DNA of 64,000 nucleotides from Bacteroidota bacterium (GCA_016713765.1 JADJON010000001.1:2542001-2606000), one strand, 5' to 3'. Counted from the stretch's first letter, positions 1-9,194 are shown. Notes: a model not told the origin generated them from the sequence alone. Made by a program: numbers and translations.

Positions 1-1514
1 GAGAGCAGGGAAAACTGCTGGCGCGGGAACGCATCCAGTACCTGATTGACAAGGGAAGTCATTTCATCGAGATCGGCGCCCTGGCAGCCGATGGCATGTA
101 CGAAGAATATGGCGGCTGTCCTGCAGCTGGCGTGGTGATCGGCATCGGTTACGTTTCCGGAAAACAATGCGTGATCGTAGCGAACGATGCGACGGTCAAA
201 GCCGGAGCCTGGTTCCCGATGACGGGCAAGAAAAATCTCCGCGCGCAGGAGATCGCCATGGAGAACAAGCTCCCGATCATCTACCTGGTTGACAGCGCGG
301 GCGTCTTTCTGCCGATGCAGGATGAGATCTTTCCTGACAAGGAGCACTTCGGTCGCATCTTCCGCAATAACGCCATCCTCTCTTCCATGGGCGTCATTCA
401 GGTGGCGGCGATCATGGGAAGTTGTGTCGCCGGAGGAGCCTATCTCCCGATCATGAGCGACGAAGCCTTGATCGTCGATAAGACCGGATCGATCTTCCTT
501 GCCGGCTCTTACCTGGTGAAAGCCGCCATCGGCGAAGACATCGACAACGAGACGCTGGGAGGTGCAACGACCCAGTGTGAGGTCTCGGGGGTAACGGATA
601 ACAAGTTCCCGGACGACAAAGCTGCCCTGGATTATATCAAAGGCATTTTCCAGAAGCTCGGTACGTTCGAGAAAGCAGGCTTCGACCGAATCAAGCCTGT
701 CGCGCCGGTGAAGGACCCCAAGGAACTCTACGGACTTGTACCCACCGATCAGACGAAGCAATACGATATGCACGAGGTCATCGCCCGGCTGGTCGATAAC
801 TCGGAGTTTCAGGAGTACAAGGAGAAGTACGGTCAAAGCCTGCTCTGCGGTCTTGCACGGATCGACGGCTGGTCGGTAGGCATCATTGCCAACCAACGCA
901 AAGTCGTCAAGACCAAGAAAGGCGAAATGCAATTCGGTGGCGTCATCTTCTCGGATTCCGCTGACAAGGCCGCGCGTTTCATCATGAACTGCAATCAGCG
1001 CAGGATTCCGCTGGTGTTCCTGCAAGACGTAACCGGCTTCATGGTCGGCTCCCGCAGTGAACAAGGCGGCATCATCAAAGACGGCGCGAAACTGGTCAAT
1101 GCCATGAGTAATTCCGTCGTACCCAAGTTCACCGTGATCCTGGGCAACAGCTTCGGTGCCGGTAACTACGCCATGTGCGGCAAGGCCTACGACCCGCGGC
1201 TGATCGTCGCCTGGCCGACCGCTCAGATCGCCGTCATGGGCGGCGCTCAGGCCGCCAAGACGCTCTTGCAGATCCAGGTCTCCGCTATGAAGGCCAAAGG
1301 GCAGGTGTTGGCGAAGGAGCAGGAAGAAGAACTGCTGAAAAAGATCACCGACCGCTACAATCAACAGATGTCGCCCTACTACGCCGCCTCCCGCCTTTGG
1401 GTGGACGCCATCATCGATCCGCTGGAAACAAGGCGCTGGATCTCCATGGGCATCGAAGCCGCCAACCACGCGCCGATCACGAAGGCGTACAATGTCGGGG
1501 TGATTCAGACGTGA
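1..1514 (+). CDS. acyl-CoA carboxylase, carboxyltransferase (beta) subunit, 5'-truncated by window edge
   Basis: Transfers carboxyl from carboxybiotin to an acyl-CoA in a biotin-dependent carboxylase, probably the methylcrotonoyl-CoA (leucine breakdown) type, though propionyl-CoA carboxylase is possible. The frame is open from base 3, reading the family's GKLLARERI segment, so the gene begins upstream; the Met at 96 is internal. Two oxyanion-hole glycine motifs are visible, GSCVAGGAYLP in the N-terminal crotonase-like half and GNSFGAGNYAMCGKAY in the C-terminal half; the second is typical of the MCC subgroup. About 503 codons are present, close to the usual full length, so little is missing. 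A heptanucleotide repeat array starts just after the stop codon. Confidence 0.9.
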   Translation, partial: EQGKLLARERIQYLIDKGSHFIEIGALAADGMYEEYGGCPAAGVVIGIGYVSGKQCVIVANDATVKAGAWFPMTGKKNLRAQEIAMENKLPIIYLVDSAGVFLPMQDEIFPDKEHFGRIFRNNAILSSMGVIQVAAIMGSCVAGGAYLPIMSDEALIVDKTGSIFLAGSYLVKAAIGEDIDNETLGGATTQCEVSGVTDNKFPDDKAALDYIKGIFQKLGTFEKAGFDRIKPVAPVKDPKELYGLVPTDQTKQYDMHEVIARLVDNSEFQEYKEKYGQSLLCGLARIDGWSVGIIANQRKVVKTKKGEMQFGGVIFSDSADKAARFIMNCNQRRIPLVFLQDVTGFMVGSRSEQGGIIKDGAKLVNAMSNSVVPKFTVILGNSFGAGNYAMCGKAYDPRLIVAWPTAQIAVMGGAQAAKTLLQIQVSAMKAKGQVLAKEQEEELLKKITDRYNQQMSPYYAASRLWVDAIIDPLETRRWISMGIEAANHAPITKAYNVGVIQT

Positions 1515-1518
1515 AGGG

Positions 1519-1595
1519 GGGAATTGGTGATTTGTTATTGGAAATTTGTGATTAGTGATTGAAACTGGAAACTCGAAACCCGAAACCCGAAACCA
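1519..1595. repeat. heptanucleotide tandem array A (about 11 units)
   Basis: The gap between the carboxylase and the MazG-like gene parses without gaps into 7-bp units that drift along the array: gggaatt, ggtgatt, tgttatt, ggaaatt, tgtgatt, agtgatt, gaaactg, gaaactc, gaaaccc twice, gaaacca. Neighbouring units differ by one to three bases. It is one of eight such arrays in the first 9.4 kb. Confidence 0.85.
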
Positions 1596-1609
1596 ATATC
1601 CACTCTCCC

Positions 1610-1996
1610 ATGCACCATCAACTCAACCAGGTTCGCGAATTTCATGAGACGTTTCGGCTGGATTTCCGGCAGGAACCCACTGCTGAATTGTCGGAGCGTA
1701 TCTACACCTTACGGCATCGGTTGATGCAGGAGGAGAATGATGAGTACCTGGAAGCCTGCGAAAAGGGCGACCTCACGCAGATCGCCGATGCTTTGGGCGA
1801 CAAGCTCTACATCCTCTGCGGCACGATCCTGGCGCACGGTCTGCAGGACAAGATCGTCGAAGTGTTCGAAGAGATCCACCGAAGCAACATGAGCAAGCTG
1901 GACGACAACGGGCAACCGATCTATCGGGAAGACGGAAAGATCATGAAGAGTAACAACTACTTTCTGCCCGACATCGCCACCATCCTGGAGCGCTGA
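1610..1996 (+). CDS. MazG/PRA-PH-like nucleotide pyrophosphohydrolase
   Basis: Small all-alpha protein of 128 residues, probably hydrolysing a nucleoside triphosphate or phosphoribosyl-ATP-like substrate to the monophosphate. The metal-binding signature of the MazG/PRA-PH fold is visible: an EENDEY helix (E41, E42, E45) followed by a DALGDKLYIL helix (D60, D64). The ATG at 1610 is preferred. A longer reading from a TTG at 1559 would translate heptanucleotide repeat DNA into low-complexity sequence and is rejected. It lies between the carboxylase and thrS in the same direction, with a 155-base gap before thrS. The true substrate cannot be told from the sequence. Confidence 0.75.
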   Translation: MHHQLNQVREFHETFRLDFRQEPTAELSERIYTLRHRLMQEENDEYLEACEKGDLTQIADALGDKLYILCGTILAHGLQDKIVEVFEEIHRSNMSKLDDNGQPIYREDGKIMKSNNYFLPDIATILER

Positions 1997-2082
1997 TTGT
2001 CAAATCGTTACCAAAATTCCTGCTTTCCGGCACTGCTCTGGTTTTCAATTCCGGCAACGTTACTAACTGTTGTACGGACAAC

Positions 2083-2113
2083 TTTCCTGCTGGCGCTTTC
2101 CTGCGTATCTTTA
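2083..2113 (+). promoter_or_regulatory. candidate promoter for thrS
   Basis: TTTC at 2083-2086 and TATCTTTA at 2106-2113 are 19 bases apart. Each is one mismatch from the Bacteroidota consensus TTTG-N19-TAnnTTTG. The thrS ATG lies 38 bases downstream. Confidence 0.4.
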
Positions 2114-2151
2114 AAGCCTTGATTCCGTAGAGGGATCACTTCCTGAAAAGC

Positions 2152-4089
2152 ATGATCAAGATTACGTTTCCCGACCAAAAGGTACGCGAGTACCCGGAGG
2201 GCACCACTGCCATGGAGATCGCCAAGAGCATCTCCGAAGGCCTCGCCCGGAATGTCCTGGCGGCAAAGATCAACGGTGAAGTCTGGGACGCAACGCGCCC
2301 CATCAACGCCGATGCGCAACTGCAGTTACTGACCTGGGATGATACAGCGGGCAAGTCGACGATGTGGCATTCCTCCGCTCACTTGATGGCCGAGGCGTTG
2401 GAAGCCTTCTATCCGGGTATCAAGTTCGGTATCGGTCCTCCGATCGATCACGGTTTTTACTACGATGTCGCTCTGGGCGATCCTACGATCTCCAGTGAAG
2501 ACTTCCCGAAGATCGAAGCGAAAATGCTTGAACTCGCCAAACAGGCGAACAAGTACGTACGAAAAGAAGTCGGAAAGCAGGAAGCGATTGCCTACTTCAC
2601 TGAAAAGGGTGATCAGTATAAACTTGACCTCTTGCAGGAACTGGAAGACGGCAAGATCACGTTTTACGAGCAAGGCAATTTCACTGACCTGTGCCGTGGC
2701 CCGCATATCCCCGACACCGGTTCGATCAAGGCCGTTAAACTGATGAACATCGCCGGAGCCTACTGGCGCGGCGATGAGAAGAACAAGCAGCTCACCCGCA
2801 TCTACGGCATCACCTTCCCGAAGAAGAGCCAACTCGACGAGTACCTGGCCATGCTCGAGGAGGCAAAGAAGCGCGATCACCGGAAGATCGGCAAGGAGAT
2901 GAACATCTTCACCTTTGACGAGGATGTCGGTCCCGGATTACCGCTCTGGTTGCCGAACGGCGCGGTCATGATTGAAGAGTTGGAACGGCTGGCCAAAAGG
3001 AGCGAGCACTCAGCCGGCTATCAGCGCGTGCGGACTCCGCACATCGCCAAAGAATCCATGTACCTCACCAGCGGTCACCTGCCTTATTACCAGGACAGCA
3101 TGTTCCCTCCGATGGACATGGACGGAGAGAAGTACTACCTGAAGGCGATGAATTGTCCGCATCACCACAAGATCTTCAAGGAACTCAATCCCTCCTACCG
3201 GGACCTGCCGATCCGCCTTGCGGAATACGGCACCTGTTACCGGTATGAGCAGTCCGGCGAATTGTTCGGTTTGATGCGGGTACGCTCGCTTCAGATGAAT
3301 GACGCGCACATCTATTGCACCCGGGAGCAGTTCGCTGACGAATTCAAAGCGGTGAACGAAATGTACCTGAAGTATTTCCGGATTTTCGGCATAGAGAAAT
3401 ACGTGATGCGCTTCTCTACGCACGAACCGAAAAAACTGGGTGTGAAGTACGTCGACAATCCGGAACTCTGGCTGCAGACCGAGGATATGGTCCGCCAGGT
3501 ATTGATCGACAGCAAGATTCCCTATGTGGAAGTACCGGATGAGGGCGCTTTTTACGGACCGAAGATCGATGTGCAGGTTTGGAGCGCGATTGGCCGTGAA
3601 TTCACCCTGGCAACGAACCAGGTCGACTTCGCCGTACCGGCCCGATTCGGCCTGACCTATCGGAATTCCAACAACGAATTCGAGACCCCGATCTGTATCC
3701 ACCGGGCGCCGCTGGGGACCCATGAACGCTTCATCGGCTTCCTGATCGAGCATTTTGCCGGAAATTTCCCTATTTGGCTGGCTCCCAAGCAGGTAGCCGT
3801 CCTCCCGATCTCCGATAAGTACCTCGATTACGCGAAAAAAGTTTTACAATTCCTCCGAAATGCCGATATTCGCGGCCTCCTCGACGACCGGGATGAAAAA
3901 ATCGGTAAAAAGATCCGCGACTCGGAACTGAAGAAGGTTCCGTATATGCTGATTGTTGGGGAAAAAGAAGCTGCCGAAAACAAGGTTTCCGTCCGGAAAC
4001 ACGGTGAAGGTGATACTGGCAGCGTCAACATTGCTGATTTCATTCAATCCGTTCAGGATGAAATCAATAAATGCCTTGAATTGAATTAA
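2152..4089 (+). CDS. thrS: threonyl-tRNA synthetase
   Basis: Class II aminoacyl-tRNA synthetase that charges tRNA-Thr; cytoplasmic. The 645-residue length is normal. It opens with a TGS domain (about residues 1-60), followed by the editing domain with the [11 protein letters not shown] motif near residue 73, the catalytic core with class II motifs ([13 protein letters not shown] and the [17 protein letters not shown] region), and a C-terminal anticodon-binding domain from about residue 545. The ATG at 2152 begins directly at the TGS strand. thrS-infC-rpmI-rplT is a conserved translation operon order; infC begins 37 bases after the stop codon. Confidence 0.97.
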   Translation: MIKITFPDQKVREYPEGTTAMEIAKSISEGLARNVLAAKINGEVWDATRPINADAQLQLLTWDDTAGKSTMWHSSAHLMAEALEAFYPGIKFGIGPPIDHGFYYDVALGDPTISSEDFPKIEAKMLELAKQANKYVRKEVGKQEAIAYFTEKGDQYKLDLLQELEDGKITFYEQGNFTDLCRGPHIPDTGSIKAVKLMNIAGAYWRGDEKNKQLTRIYGITFPKKSQLDEYLAMLEEAKKRDHRKIGKEMNIFTFDEDVGPGLPLWLPNGAVMIEELERLAKRSEHSAGYQRVRTPHIAKESMYLTSGHLPYYQDSMFPPMDMDGEKYYLKAMNCPHHHKIFKELNPSYRDLPIRLAEYGTCYRYEQSGELFGLMRVRSLQMNDAHIYCTREQFADEFKAVNEMYLKYFRIFGIEKYVMRFSTHEPKKLGVKYVDNPELWLQTEDMVRQVLIDSKIPYVEVPDEGAFYGPKIDVQVWSAIGREFTLATNQVDFAVPARFGLTYRNSNNEFETPICIHRAPLGTHERFIGFLIEHFAGNFPIWLAPKQVAVLPISDKYLDYAKKVLQFLRNADIRGLLDDRDEKIGKKIRDSELKKVPYMLIVGEKEAAENKVSVRKHGEGDTGSVNIADFIQSVQDEINKCLELN

Positions 4090-4111
4090 AATAGAATACG
4101 AATACGAACTA

Positions 4112-4129
4112 AAAAAGGAGGCTGGTATC
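4112..4129 (+). promoter_or_regulatory. Shine-Dalgarno and non-canonical AUC start of infC
   Basis: AAAAAGGAGG ends at 4121, followed by five bases and the codon ATC at 4127. This is an unusually strong ribosome-binding site for this window, where Shine-Dalgarno sequences are scarce. There is no in-frame ATG, GTG, TTG or CTG between here and the TTG at 4304, which is already inside the conserved IF-3 domain. Confidence 0.7.
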
Positions 4130-4723
4130 GCAACTTCAAGTTTCAACAGGCCGTCAGGTGGCGGCGGGGGAAGGCCCTTCTTTCGCGGACGTGGTCCGAT
4201 AAAGCGGGAGCCTGAGCACAAGATCAACAGTTTCATCCGTGCTCCGAAAGTCCGTCTGGTAGGTGACAATGTCACCCCCGACATCTATTCCCTCGAGGAT
4301 GCCTTGAAGATCGCGCAGGAAATTGGTTTGGATCTGGTAGAAGTTGTACCTACCGCCGATCCTCCTGTCTGCCGAATCGTCGAATACCAGAAATTCCTTT
4401 ACGAGAAGAAAAAGAAAGACAAGGAACTTAAGTCCAAACAGGGCAAGCAGGTCGTCAAAGAGATTCGCTTTGGTCCCCAGACGGATGATCACGACTTCAA
4501 CTTCAAGGTGAAGCACGCGATCAAGTTCCTCGAAGAAGGCAATAAGGTGAAAGCGTACGTCCACTTCCGCGGCCGTGCCATCGCTTACAAAGAACAGGGA
4601 GAACTCATCCTGCTCAAGTTCGCCCAGGCGTTGGAGGAGTACGGAAAAGTGGAACTGATGCCGAAACTGGAAGGCAACCGGATGTTCCTCCACCTCGCCC
4701 CTGCCCTCAAGAAGAAGAAATAA
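4127..4723 (+). CDS. infC: translation initiation factor IF-3, probable AUC start
   Basis: Binds the 30S subunit, blocks premature 50S joining and proofreads the start codon. Reading from ATC at 4127 gives 198 residues: a Gly/Arg-rich tail, then the IF-3 N domain ([19 protein letters not shown], about residues 28-46), a Lys-rich linker near residues 95-110 and the C domain ([20 protein letters not shown]). Starting at the TTG at 4304 would delete most of the N domain. E. coli infC starts with AUU so that IF-3 limits its own synthesis; AUC is discriminated in the same way, so I infer the same feedback here. Third-to-last gene of the thrS operon, upstream of rpmI. Confidence 0.9.
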   Translation: MATSSFNRPSGGGGGRPFFRGRGPIKREPEHKINSFIRAPKVRLVGDNVTPDIYSLEDALKIAQEIGLDLVEVVPTADPPVCRIVEYQKFLYEKKKKDKELKSKQGKQVVKEIRFGPQTDDHDFNFKVKHAIKFLEEGNKVKAYVHFRGRAIAYKEQGELILLKFAQALEEYGKVELMPKLEGNRMFLHLAPALKKKK

Positions 4724-4779
4724 GCGGTTCGAACTGCACCAACAAAGCATTACCCTATAAACCCAATAAACAACTTCCC

Positions 4780-4977
4780 ATGCCGAAAGTAAAAACGAAC
4801 TCGAGCGCCAAGAAGCGTTTCAAGATCACCGGTACGGGTAAGATCAAGCGCAAGCATGCCTACAAGAGTCACATCCTGACCAAGAAGGAGACCAAGCGGA
4901 AGCGGAACCTCACCCACGCCGCCCTCGTCTCCCCGTCGGATGAGAATCGCGTATTGAGCATGCTTGGCATGCGTTGA
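4780..4977 (+). CDS. rpmI: 50S ribosomal protein L35
   Basis: Ribosomal protein bL35, a small basic component of the large subunit. The 65-residue length, the start [13 protein letters not shown] and the [22 protein letters not shown] core are diagnostic. It sits 56 bases after infC and before rplT, the usual order. Control of this pair elsewhere often acts through L20 binding to its own mRNA; no such leader structure could be confirmed by eye here. Confidence 0.96.
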   Translation: MPKVKTNSSAKKRFKITGTGKIKRKHAYKSHILTKKETKRKRNLTHAALVSPSDENRVLSMLGMR

Positions 4978-5063
4978 TCCTGCCACAACCGTAAAAACAA
5001 CAACCAGACAAAGAGCCCCAAAGTGCCGTTTGAGCGGCCGCTCCAGTCAAAAACCGAAAATCA

Positions 5064-5408
5064 ATGCAACGTTCAGTTAACCACGTTGCCTCGAGCAACC
5101 GCAGAAAGAAAATCCTCAAACTCGCCAAACGTTATTTCGGATCGAGAGGAAATGTTTGGACCGTCGCCCGTAACACCATCGAGAAGGGCCTCGGCTACGC
5201 TTACCGTGACCGCCGCGCCAAGAAGCGCGACTTCCGCGCCCTTTGGATCCAGCGTATCAACGCCGGCGCCCGCGAACACGGAATGAGCTATTCCGAACTC
5301 ATGGGAAAAATCCACGCCAAAGGACTTGAGATCAACCGCAAGTCCCTCGCCGATCTCGCCATGAATCACCCGGCAGCCTTCAAGGCTGTTGTGGATTCGG
5401 TGAAGTAA
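5064..5408 (+). CDS. rplT: 50S ribosomal protein L20
   Basis: Ribosomal protein bL20, which binds 23S rRNA early in large-subunit assembly. The 114-residue length is typical, with a basic N-terminal extension ([18 protein letters not shown]), the [19 protein letters not shown] segment and the RIKA-type globular end. The 86-base gap from rpmI contains a short palindrome, GAGCGGCCGCTC at 5033-5044, whose role is unknown. A clear intrinsic terminator follows 22 bases after the stop, closing the thrS-infC-rpmI-rplT unit. Confidence 0.96.
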   Translation: MQRSVNHVASSNRRKKILKLAKRYFGSRGNVWTVARNTIEKGLGYAYRDRRAKKRDFRALWIQRINAGAREHGMSYSELMGKIHAKGLEINRKSLADLAMNHPAAFKAVVDSVK

Positions 5409-5430
5409 GATCGCTTTGCCTGAAAAACGA

Positions 5431-5459
5431 AAAGGCTCCGGAAACGGGGCCTTTTTTGT
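5431..5459 (+). terminator. intrinsic terminator after rplT
   Basis: AAGGCTCCG, loop GAAA, CGGGGCCTT, then a run of T. The stem has a single mismatch. Confidence 0.85.
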
Positions 5460-5474
5460 TGGGAGGCATTTGAA

Positions 5475-5516
5475 GGGACGAGGGACGTGGGACGAGGGGC
5501 GAGGGACGAGGATAAG
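5475..5516. repeat. heptanucleotide tandem array B (about 6 units)
   Basis: Units gggacga, gggacgt, gggacga, ggggcga, gggacga, ggataag, just beyond the rplT terminator. The unit differs from array C only 40 bases away, but the 7-bp period is the same. Confidence 0.85.
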
Positions 5517-5552
5517 TAAAACAAAAAACATCCCTTAAACGCTCCCAACCAA

Positions 5553-5629
5553 TCACGAATTACTAATTACTAATTACTAGTTTCTAGTTTCTAGTTTCTA
5601 GTTTCTAGTTTCTAGTTACCAATTACCAA
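5553..5629. repeat. heptanucleotide tandem array C (11 units)
   Basis: Gap-free 7-bp units: tcacgaa, ttactaa twice, ttactag, tttctag five times, ttaccaa twice. The array ends 12 bases before the 3' end of the convergent TPR lipoprotein gene. Confidence 0.9.
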
Positions 5630-5641
5630 TCCCTCCCGCCA

Positions 5642-6694
5642 CTACTCTCCCCTTCCAGCCACCCGCTTTATCCCATCCTTAGCCAACGCAAACGACGGAT
5701 AAATGGTGGTGGCTTTTCGGTAGTCGGTCAGTGCTGCGGTTCTGTTGCCCATGCGCTCCTCCGCCAAGCCGCGGTGGTAATAGGCTTCCGCGTATTCCGG
5801 GTTATAGCGGATCGCATCGGTGAAATGCCGGATGGCGGCCGGATAGTCTTCCTTGTAACGCAGCGCGATGTATCCGAGGTTGTGATGGGCATCCGGATCT
5901 TTGGGATCGCTTGCCAGGAGCGTCGCGTAATCGGCCTCGGCTTCTTTCAGTTGTCCGATCTCCTGATAGTACAAACCACGGTTGTACAGGATCTCACCGC
6001 TGCCCGGACGTATACGTAAAGCATTGTTATAATACTGCAACGCCAGGGGATCCTTTTTTGCCGCGAAGATGCGGCCCAGTTCGCGTTGGGTGTCATAGTT
6101 CTCGGGATCCAGTTCGAGCACGGTCTGGAAACTGCTGATCGCTTTGGCCGTATCGCCCGACTCCTTGTAGACGAATCCTTTGATCGAATACGCGCGCGCC
6201 AGCCGGTCGTTCAATCGAAGCGCGTTGTTCGCCGATTCAATTGCCTTGGGATAAGCCTTCAGGTAGAAATACAACTCGGCCAGGCGCAAGTGCGCTTCGG
6301 TATTCTTCGGGTCGATCCTCAGGCAGCGTTCGAATGCTTCAATGGAACGCGGCACCTGTAATGCACGGAATGCGATATCAGCCAGCGCCAGGAAATAGTC
6401 CGCCTTGCCCGAATCCAAGGTCACTACCCGCTCCATTTCCTGGTAAGCGCCCGGAATATTGCCCCTGATCTTCATCAACTGAGCGCGCTCAAACAGGAGT
6501 CCGGGATTCAACGAATCACGTAACAACTGTTCGTTCAACTCCCGAAACCGTCGATCGATGGCTGACTGGCTCGTATCCTGAGTCGAAAGGGTATCGGTCT
6601 GACCGCTTCCCGAATCCTGCCGGCAACCAGCAGGTGTCATGAGGAACGCGATAACCAACGCGGTCAGGAGATGACTTACAATCCTGTTTAACAT
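5642..6694 (-). CDS. tetratricopeptide-repeat lipoprotein
   Basis: Predicted envelope lipoprotein of 350 residues. It has an N-terminal hydrophobic signal and a lipobox ending TPAGC (Cys near residue 24), a Ser/Thr/Asp-rich spacer, then about eight TPR units with the usual A/G/Y spacing (for example AYSIKGFVYKESGDTAKAIS). TPRs mediate protein-protein contacts; no catalytic domain is visible, so the partner is unknown. The ATG at 6694 is preferred over a TTG at 6715, because the latter would translate the hairpin upstream. That hairpin, probably the recA terminator, has its T run directly against this ATG, so expression may depend on read-through or an internal promoter. Confidence 0.8.
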   Translation of the reverse strand: MLNRIVSHLLTALVIAFLMTPAGCRQDSGSGQTDTLSTQDTSQSAIDRRFRELNEQLLRDSLNPGLLFERAQLMKIRGNIPGAYQEMERVVTLDSGKADYFLALADIAFRALQVPRSIEAFERCLRIDPKNTEAHLRLAELYFYLKAYPKAIESANNALRLNDRLARAYSIKGFVYKESGDTAKAISSFQTVLELDPENYDTQRELGRIFAAKKDPLALQYYNNALRIRPGSGEILYNRGLYYQEIGQLKEAEADYATLLASDPKDPDAHHNLGYIALRYKEDYPAAIRHFTDAIRYNPEYAEAYYHRGLAEERMGNRTAALTDYRKATTIYPSFALAKDGIKRVAGRGE

Positions 6695-6730
6695 AAAAAA
6701 ATACCGCCGGGACAATCAACCCGGCGGTAT
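6695..6730 (-). terminator. intrinsic terminator downstream of recA
   Basis: Perfect 11-bp stem ATACCGCCGGG / CCCGGCGGTAT with an 8-base loop, followed on the minus strand by seven T residues that run straight into the ATG of the TPR lipoprotein gene. Confidence 0.8.
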
Positions 6731-6793
6731 AAAAGTAAGGAAATTGGGAAAGGAAGAATCGAAGAAGCGATACGCTCAAAAATCCTTCCCCAA

Positions 6794-6884
6794 ATCACTA
6801 ATCACTAATCACTAATCACTAATTACTAGTTACTAGTTACTAGTTACAAGTTACAAGTTACAAGTTATTTGTGATTAGTGATTG
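6794..6884. repeat. heptanucleotide tandem array D (13 units)
   Basis: Units atcacta four times, attacta, gttacta twice, gttacaa three times, gttattt, gtgatta, gtgattg. The two ends are inverted relative to each other (AATCACTAATCA against TGATTAGTGATT), so the array could fold on itself. It lies in the 3' untranslated region of recA, before the terminator. Confidence 0.9.
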
Positions 6885-6917
6885 AGGATTTGCGCATCGG
6901 AATCTTTTCCTGCCTGC

Positions 6918-7949
6918 TTACTCCACCTCCACCGGCATTTCGGTGCTGCTGATGGCTGCGCGGATTTTGCCTTCGAGTTCCTCGGCGAGTTCCGGGTTGT
7001 CGAGGAGCAACTGTTTCACGGCATCGCGGCCCTGGGCAAGTTTGGTCTCGCCGTAACTGAACCAGGATCCGGACTTGCGAATGACACCCTTGTCGACGCC
7101 GAGATCCACGATCTCGCCCATCTTTGAAATTCCTTCCCCGTACACGATGTCGAACTCAGCCGTACGGAAAGGAGGCGCCAGTTTGTTCTTCACGATCTTC
7201 ACACGGGTGCGGTTACCGACAACCGTTTCTCCGTCCTTGATCTGGCCGATGCGGCGGATGTCGAGACGTACAGAAGCGTAGAATTTGAGCGCGTTACCGC
7301 CGGTGGTCGTCTCGGGATTGCCGAACATGACGCCGATCTTTTCGCGCAGCTGGTTGATGAAGATGCAGCAGCAACCGGTACGGGAGATAGTAGCTGTGAG
7401 TTTACGGAGCGCCTGCGACATGAGGCGGGCCTGCAGGCCCATCTTGCTCTCTCCCATTTCGCCTTCGATCTCGCTCTTCGGCGTCAGGGCCGCCACGGAG
7501 TCGATGACCAGGATATCAATCGCGCCGGAGCGGATCAGGTTGTCCGCGATCTCGAGCGCCTGTTCGCCGTTATCCGGCTGAGAGATGAGCAGGTCTTCCA
7601 GGTTGACGCCAAGTTTCTGGGCATAGAAGCGATCAAACGCGTGTTCCGCGTCGATGAAGGCTGCAATCCCACCGTTTTTCTGGGCGTTGGCAATGGAATG
7701 AATCGCCAGGGTCGTTTTACCGGAGGACTCCGGTCCGTAGATCTCTACGATCCGGCCCTTGGGCAGACCGCCGATTCCGAGGGCGCCGTCCAGCGTGATC
7801 GAACCGGTAGAGATCGCCTCCACCTGTTCCACCGCTTCGTCGCCCAACTTCATGATGGTGCCCTTGCCATACGTCTTTTCGATCTTGTCGATCGTTAGTT
7901 GCAAGGCTTTCAATTTCTCTTTTGCCGATTCTTTTGCTTCAGATGCCAT
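6918..7949 (-). CDS. recA: recombinase RecA
   Basis: DNA strand exchange protein and SOS co-protease. Length (343 residues) and order are standard: an N-terminal polymerisation helix, Walker [14 protein letters not shown] near residue 70, Walker [16 protein letters not shown]-binding loop L1 (the [20 protein letters not shown] region) and L2 ([25 protein letters not shown]). The C-terminal tail is short and acidic. It is transcribed alone from a well-formed promoter, with a possible operator (dyad at 8009-8029), and is followed by heptanucleotide array D and a terminator. Confidence 0.98.
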   Translation of the reverse strand: MASEAKESAKEKLKALQLTIDKIEKTYGKGTIMKLGDEAVEQVEAISTGSITLDGALGIGGLPKGRIVEIYGPESSGKTTLAIHSIANAQKNGGIAAFIDAEHAFDRFYAQKLGVNLEDLLISQPDNGEQALEIADNLIRSGAIDILVIDSVAALTPKSEIEGEMGESKMGLQARLMSQALRKLTATISRTGCCCIFINQLREKIGVMFGNPETTTGGNALKFYASVRLDIRRIGQIKDGETVVGNRTRVKIVKNKLAPPFRTAEFDIVYGEGISKMGEIVDLGVDKGVIRKSGSWFSYGETKLAQGRDAVKQLLLDNPELAEELEGKIRAAISSTEMPVEVE

Positions 7950-8010
7950 GGTGTATAGAGTTTAGGTTTGTTACTAGGCCGGAGATCAGGCTATCGCTCA
8001 ATCAACGGTA

Positions 8011-8041
8011 CAAATATACAGTGTTTGTATCACAATCAAAA
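8011..8041 (-). promoter_or_regulatory. recA promoter with overlapping dyad
   Basis: On the minus strand TTTTG is followed after 18 bases by TATATTTG (plus-strand 8011-8018), matching the Bacteroidota TTTG-N19-TAnnTTTG consensus closely. An inverted repeat TACAAA-N9-TTTGTA overlaps the -7 box and is a candidate repressor site. Confidence 0.7.
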
Positions 8042-8150
8042 CGATTGACTGTAAAACAATCAAACGACTTATTAACAAAGTTCCACAAAGAATCCTTGAA
8101 AAATGCGATTGTTGAAAGATTTCAGCATATATGAGGGGAAATGAGGGCTG

Positions 8151-8185
8151 AGAATGGGTGATTCGTGATTGGTGATTCGTGCTTG
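8151..8185. repeat. heptanucleotide tandem array E (about 5 units)
   Basis: Units agaatgg, gtgattc, gtgattg, gtgattc, gtgcttg. The unit is close to the last units of array D, 1.3 kb away. Confidence 0.75.
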
Positions 8186-8224
8186 GCGACCAAGAATAAG
8201 ATGTGGGTTACCATACCGCCACAT

Positions 8225-8287
<63 letters not shown>

Positions 8288-8318
8288 TCTTTCCCCGAAC
8301 TGCCGTACCTTTACCACG

Positions 8319-9194
8319 GTGCGATTGCTTTCGGCTCTTCTTTACTACCTGGTCCTGCTGCCGGTCTCCCTCTTGCCTTTCCCGTTGTTGTATGGCTTGT
8401 CGGATGGCCTGTTCATTTTGCTCTGGTACTTGCTTCCCTACCGGAAGAAGATCGTATTGCAAAACCTCCGGAATTCCTTTCCTGAAAAATCGGAGCGGGA
8501 GATCCGCGCTATCGCACGCGACTTTTACGCTCACCTATGCGACCTGATCGTTGAAAGCCTTAAAACGTTTACCGCTTCCCCGGCAACCATTCGAAAGAGG
8601 GTGAACCTGGTGAATCCCGAATTACTCGAACACTATTACAAGCTTAACAAGAGCCTGATCCTGGTCACCGGGCATCACGCTAATTGGGAATGGCCGGCGA
8701 TTACCCTGCCGTTTCACAGTTCGCATACCGCCACCGGCATCTACAAGCAACTCAGTAATCCCTACTTTGATTTACGCCTTCGCCGCACCCGCGCGAAATT
8801 CGGCTTGAAATTGATGTCGACCCGGGAAGTCGCCGAGTTCTTCGAAGCTCATCAGTCCGACTGCTGTACCTACGGCTTCATCAACGACCAGAGCCCATCC
8901 AAACCATCCAAGGGCTACTGGACCCGCTTCCTCAACCAGGACACCTGCGCTCTCCTGGGCGCGGAAAACTATGCGATGAAGTATGATTTCCCGGTTCTTT
9001 ACGGCATGATCACCAAGACCGGGCGCGGAAAGTACCGGCTGGAATACAAACTAATATCGGAACACCCTGCGACTGAACCCCGCTTTGCCATCACCGAAGC
9101 CTGCGTCCGCATCAACGAATCCATCATTCGCAGCCAGCCGCAGTACTGGCTCTGGAGCCACCGGAGGTGGAAGCATAGGAAGGAAGACTGGTAG
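8319..9194 (+). CDS. lysophospholipid/lipid A acyltransferase, LpxL/HtrB family
   Basis: Membrane-associated acyltransferase of 291 residues, probably adding a secondary acyl chain to lipid A. The N-terminus is hydrophobic (about residues 3-30). VTGHHANWEWP near residue 110 is the family's HX4(D/E)-like catalytic site, INDQSPSKPSKGYW follows near 190, and QYWLWSHRRWKHR closes the protein as in LpxL homologues. I chose the GTG at 8319 because an in-frame GTG at 8169 would translate heptanucleotide array F into repetitive sequence. A TACCTTTA box at 8306-8313 may be a weak promoter. The TAG stop lies in the first unit of array G. Confidence 0.85.
   Translation: MRLLSALLYYLVLLPVSLLPFPLLYGLSDGLFILLWYLLPYRKKIVLQNLRNSFPEKSEREIRAIARDFYAHLCDLIVESLKTFTASPATIRKRVNLVNPELLEHYYKLNKSLILVTGHHANWEWPAITLPFHSSHTATGIYKQLSNPYFDLRLRRTRAKFGLKLMSTREVAEFFEAHQSDCCTYGFINDQSPSKPSKGYWTRFLNQDTCALLGAENYAMKYDFPVLYGMITKTGRGKYRLEYKLISEHPATEPRFAITEACVRINESIIRSQPQYWLWSHRRWKHRKEDW

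Noticed and set aside
1559..1609. Longer start (TTG) for the MazG-like gene
   Set aside because: It would translate heptanucleotide array A into a low-complexity extension; ATG at 1610 starts the conserved domain.
4304..4306. TTG start for infC
   Set aside because: It would remove most of the IF-3 N domain that is clearly encoded upstream in the same frame.
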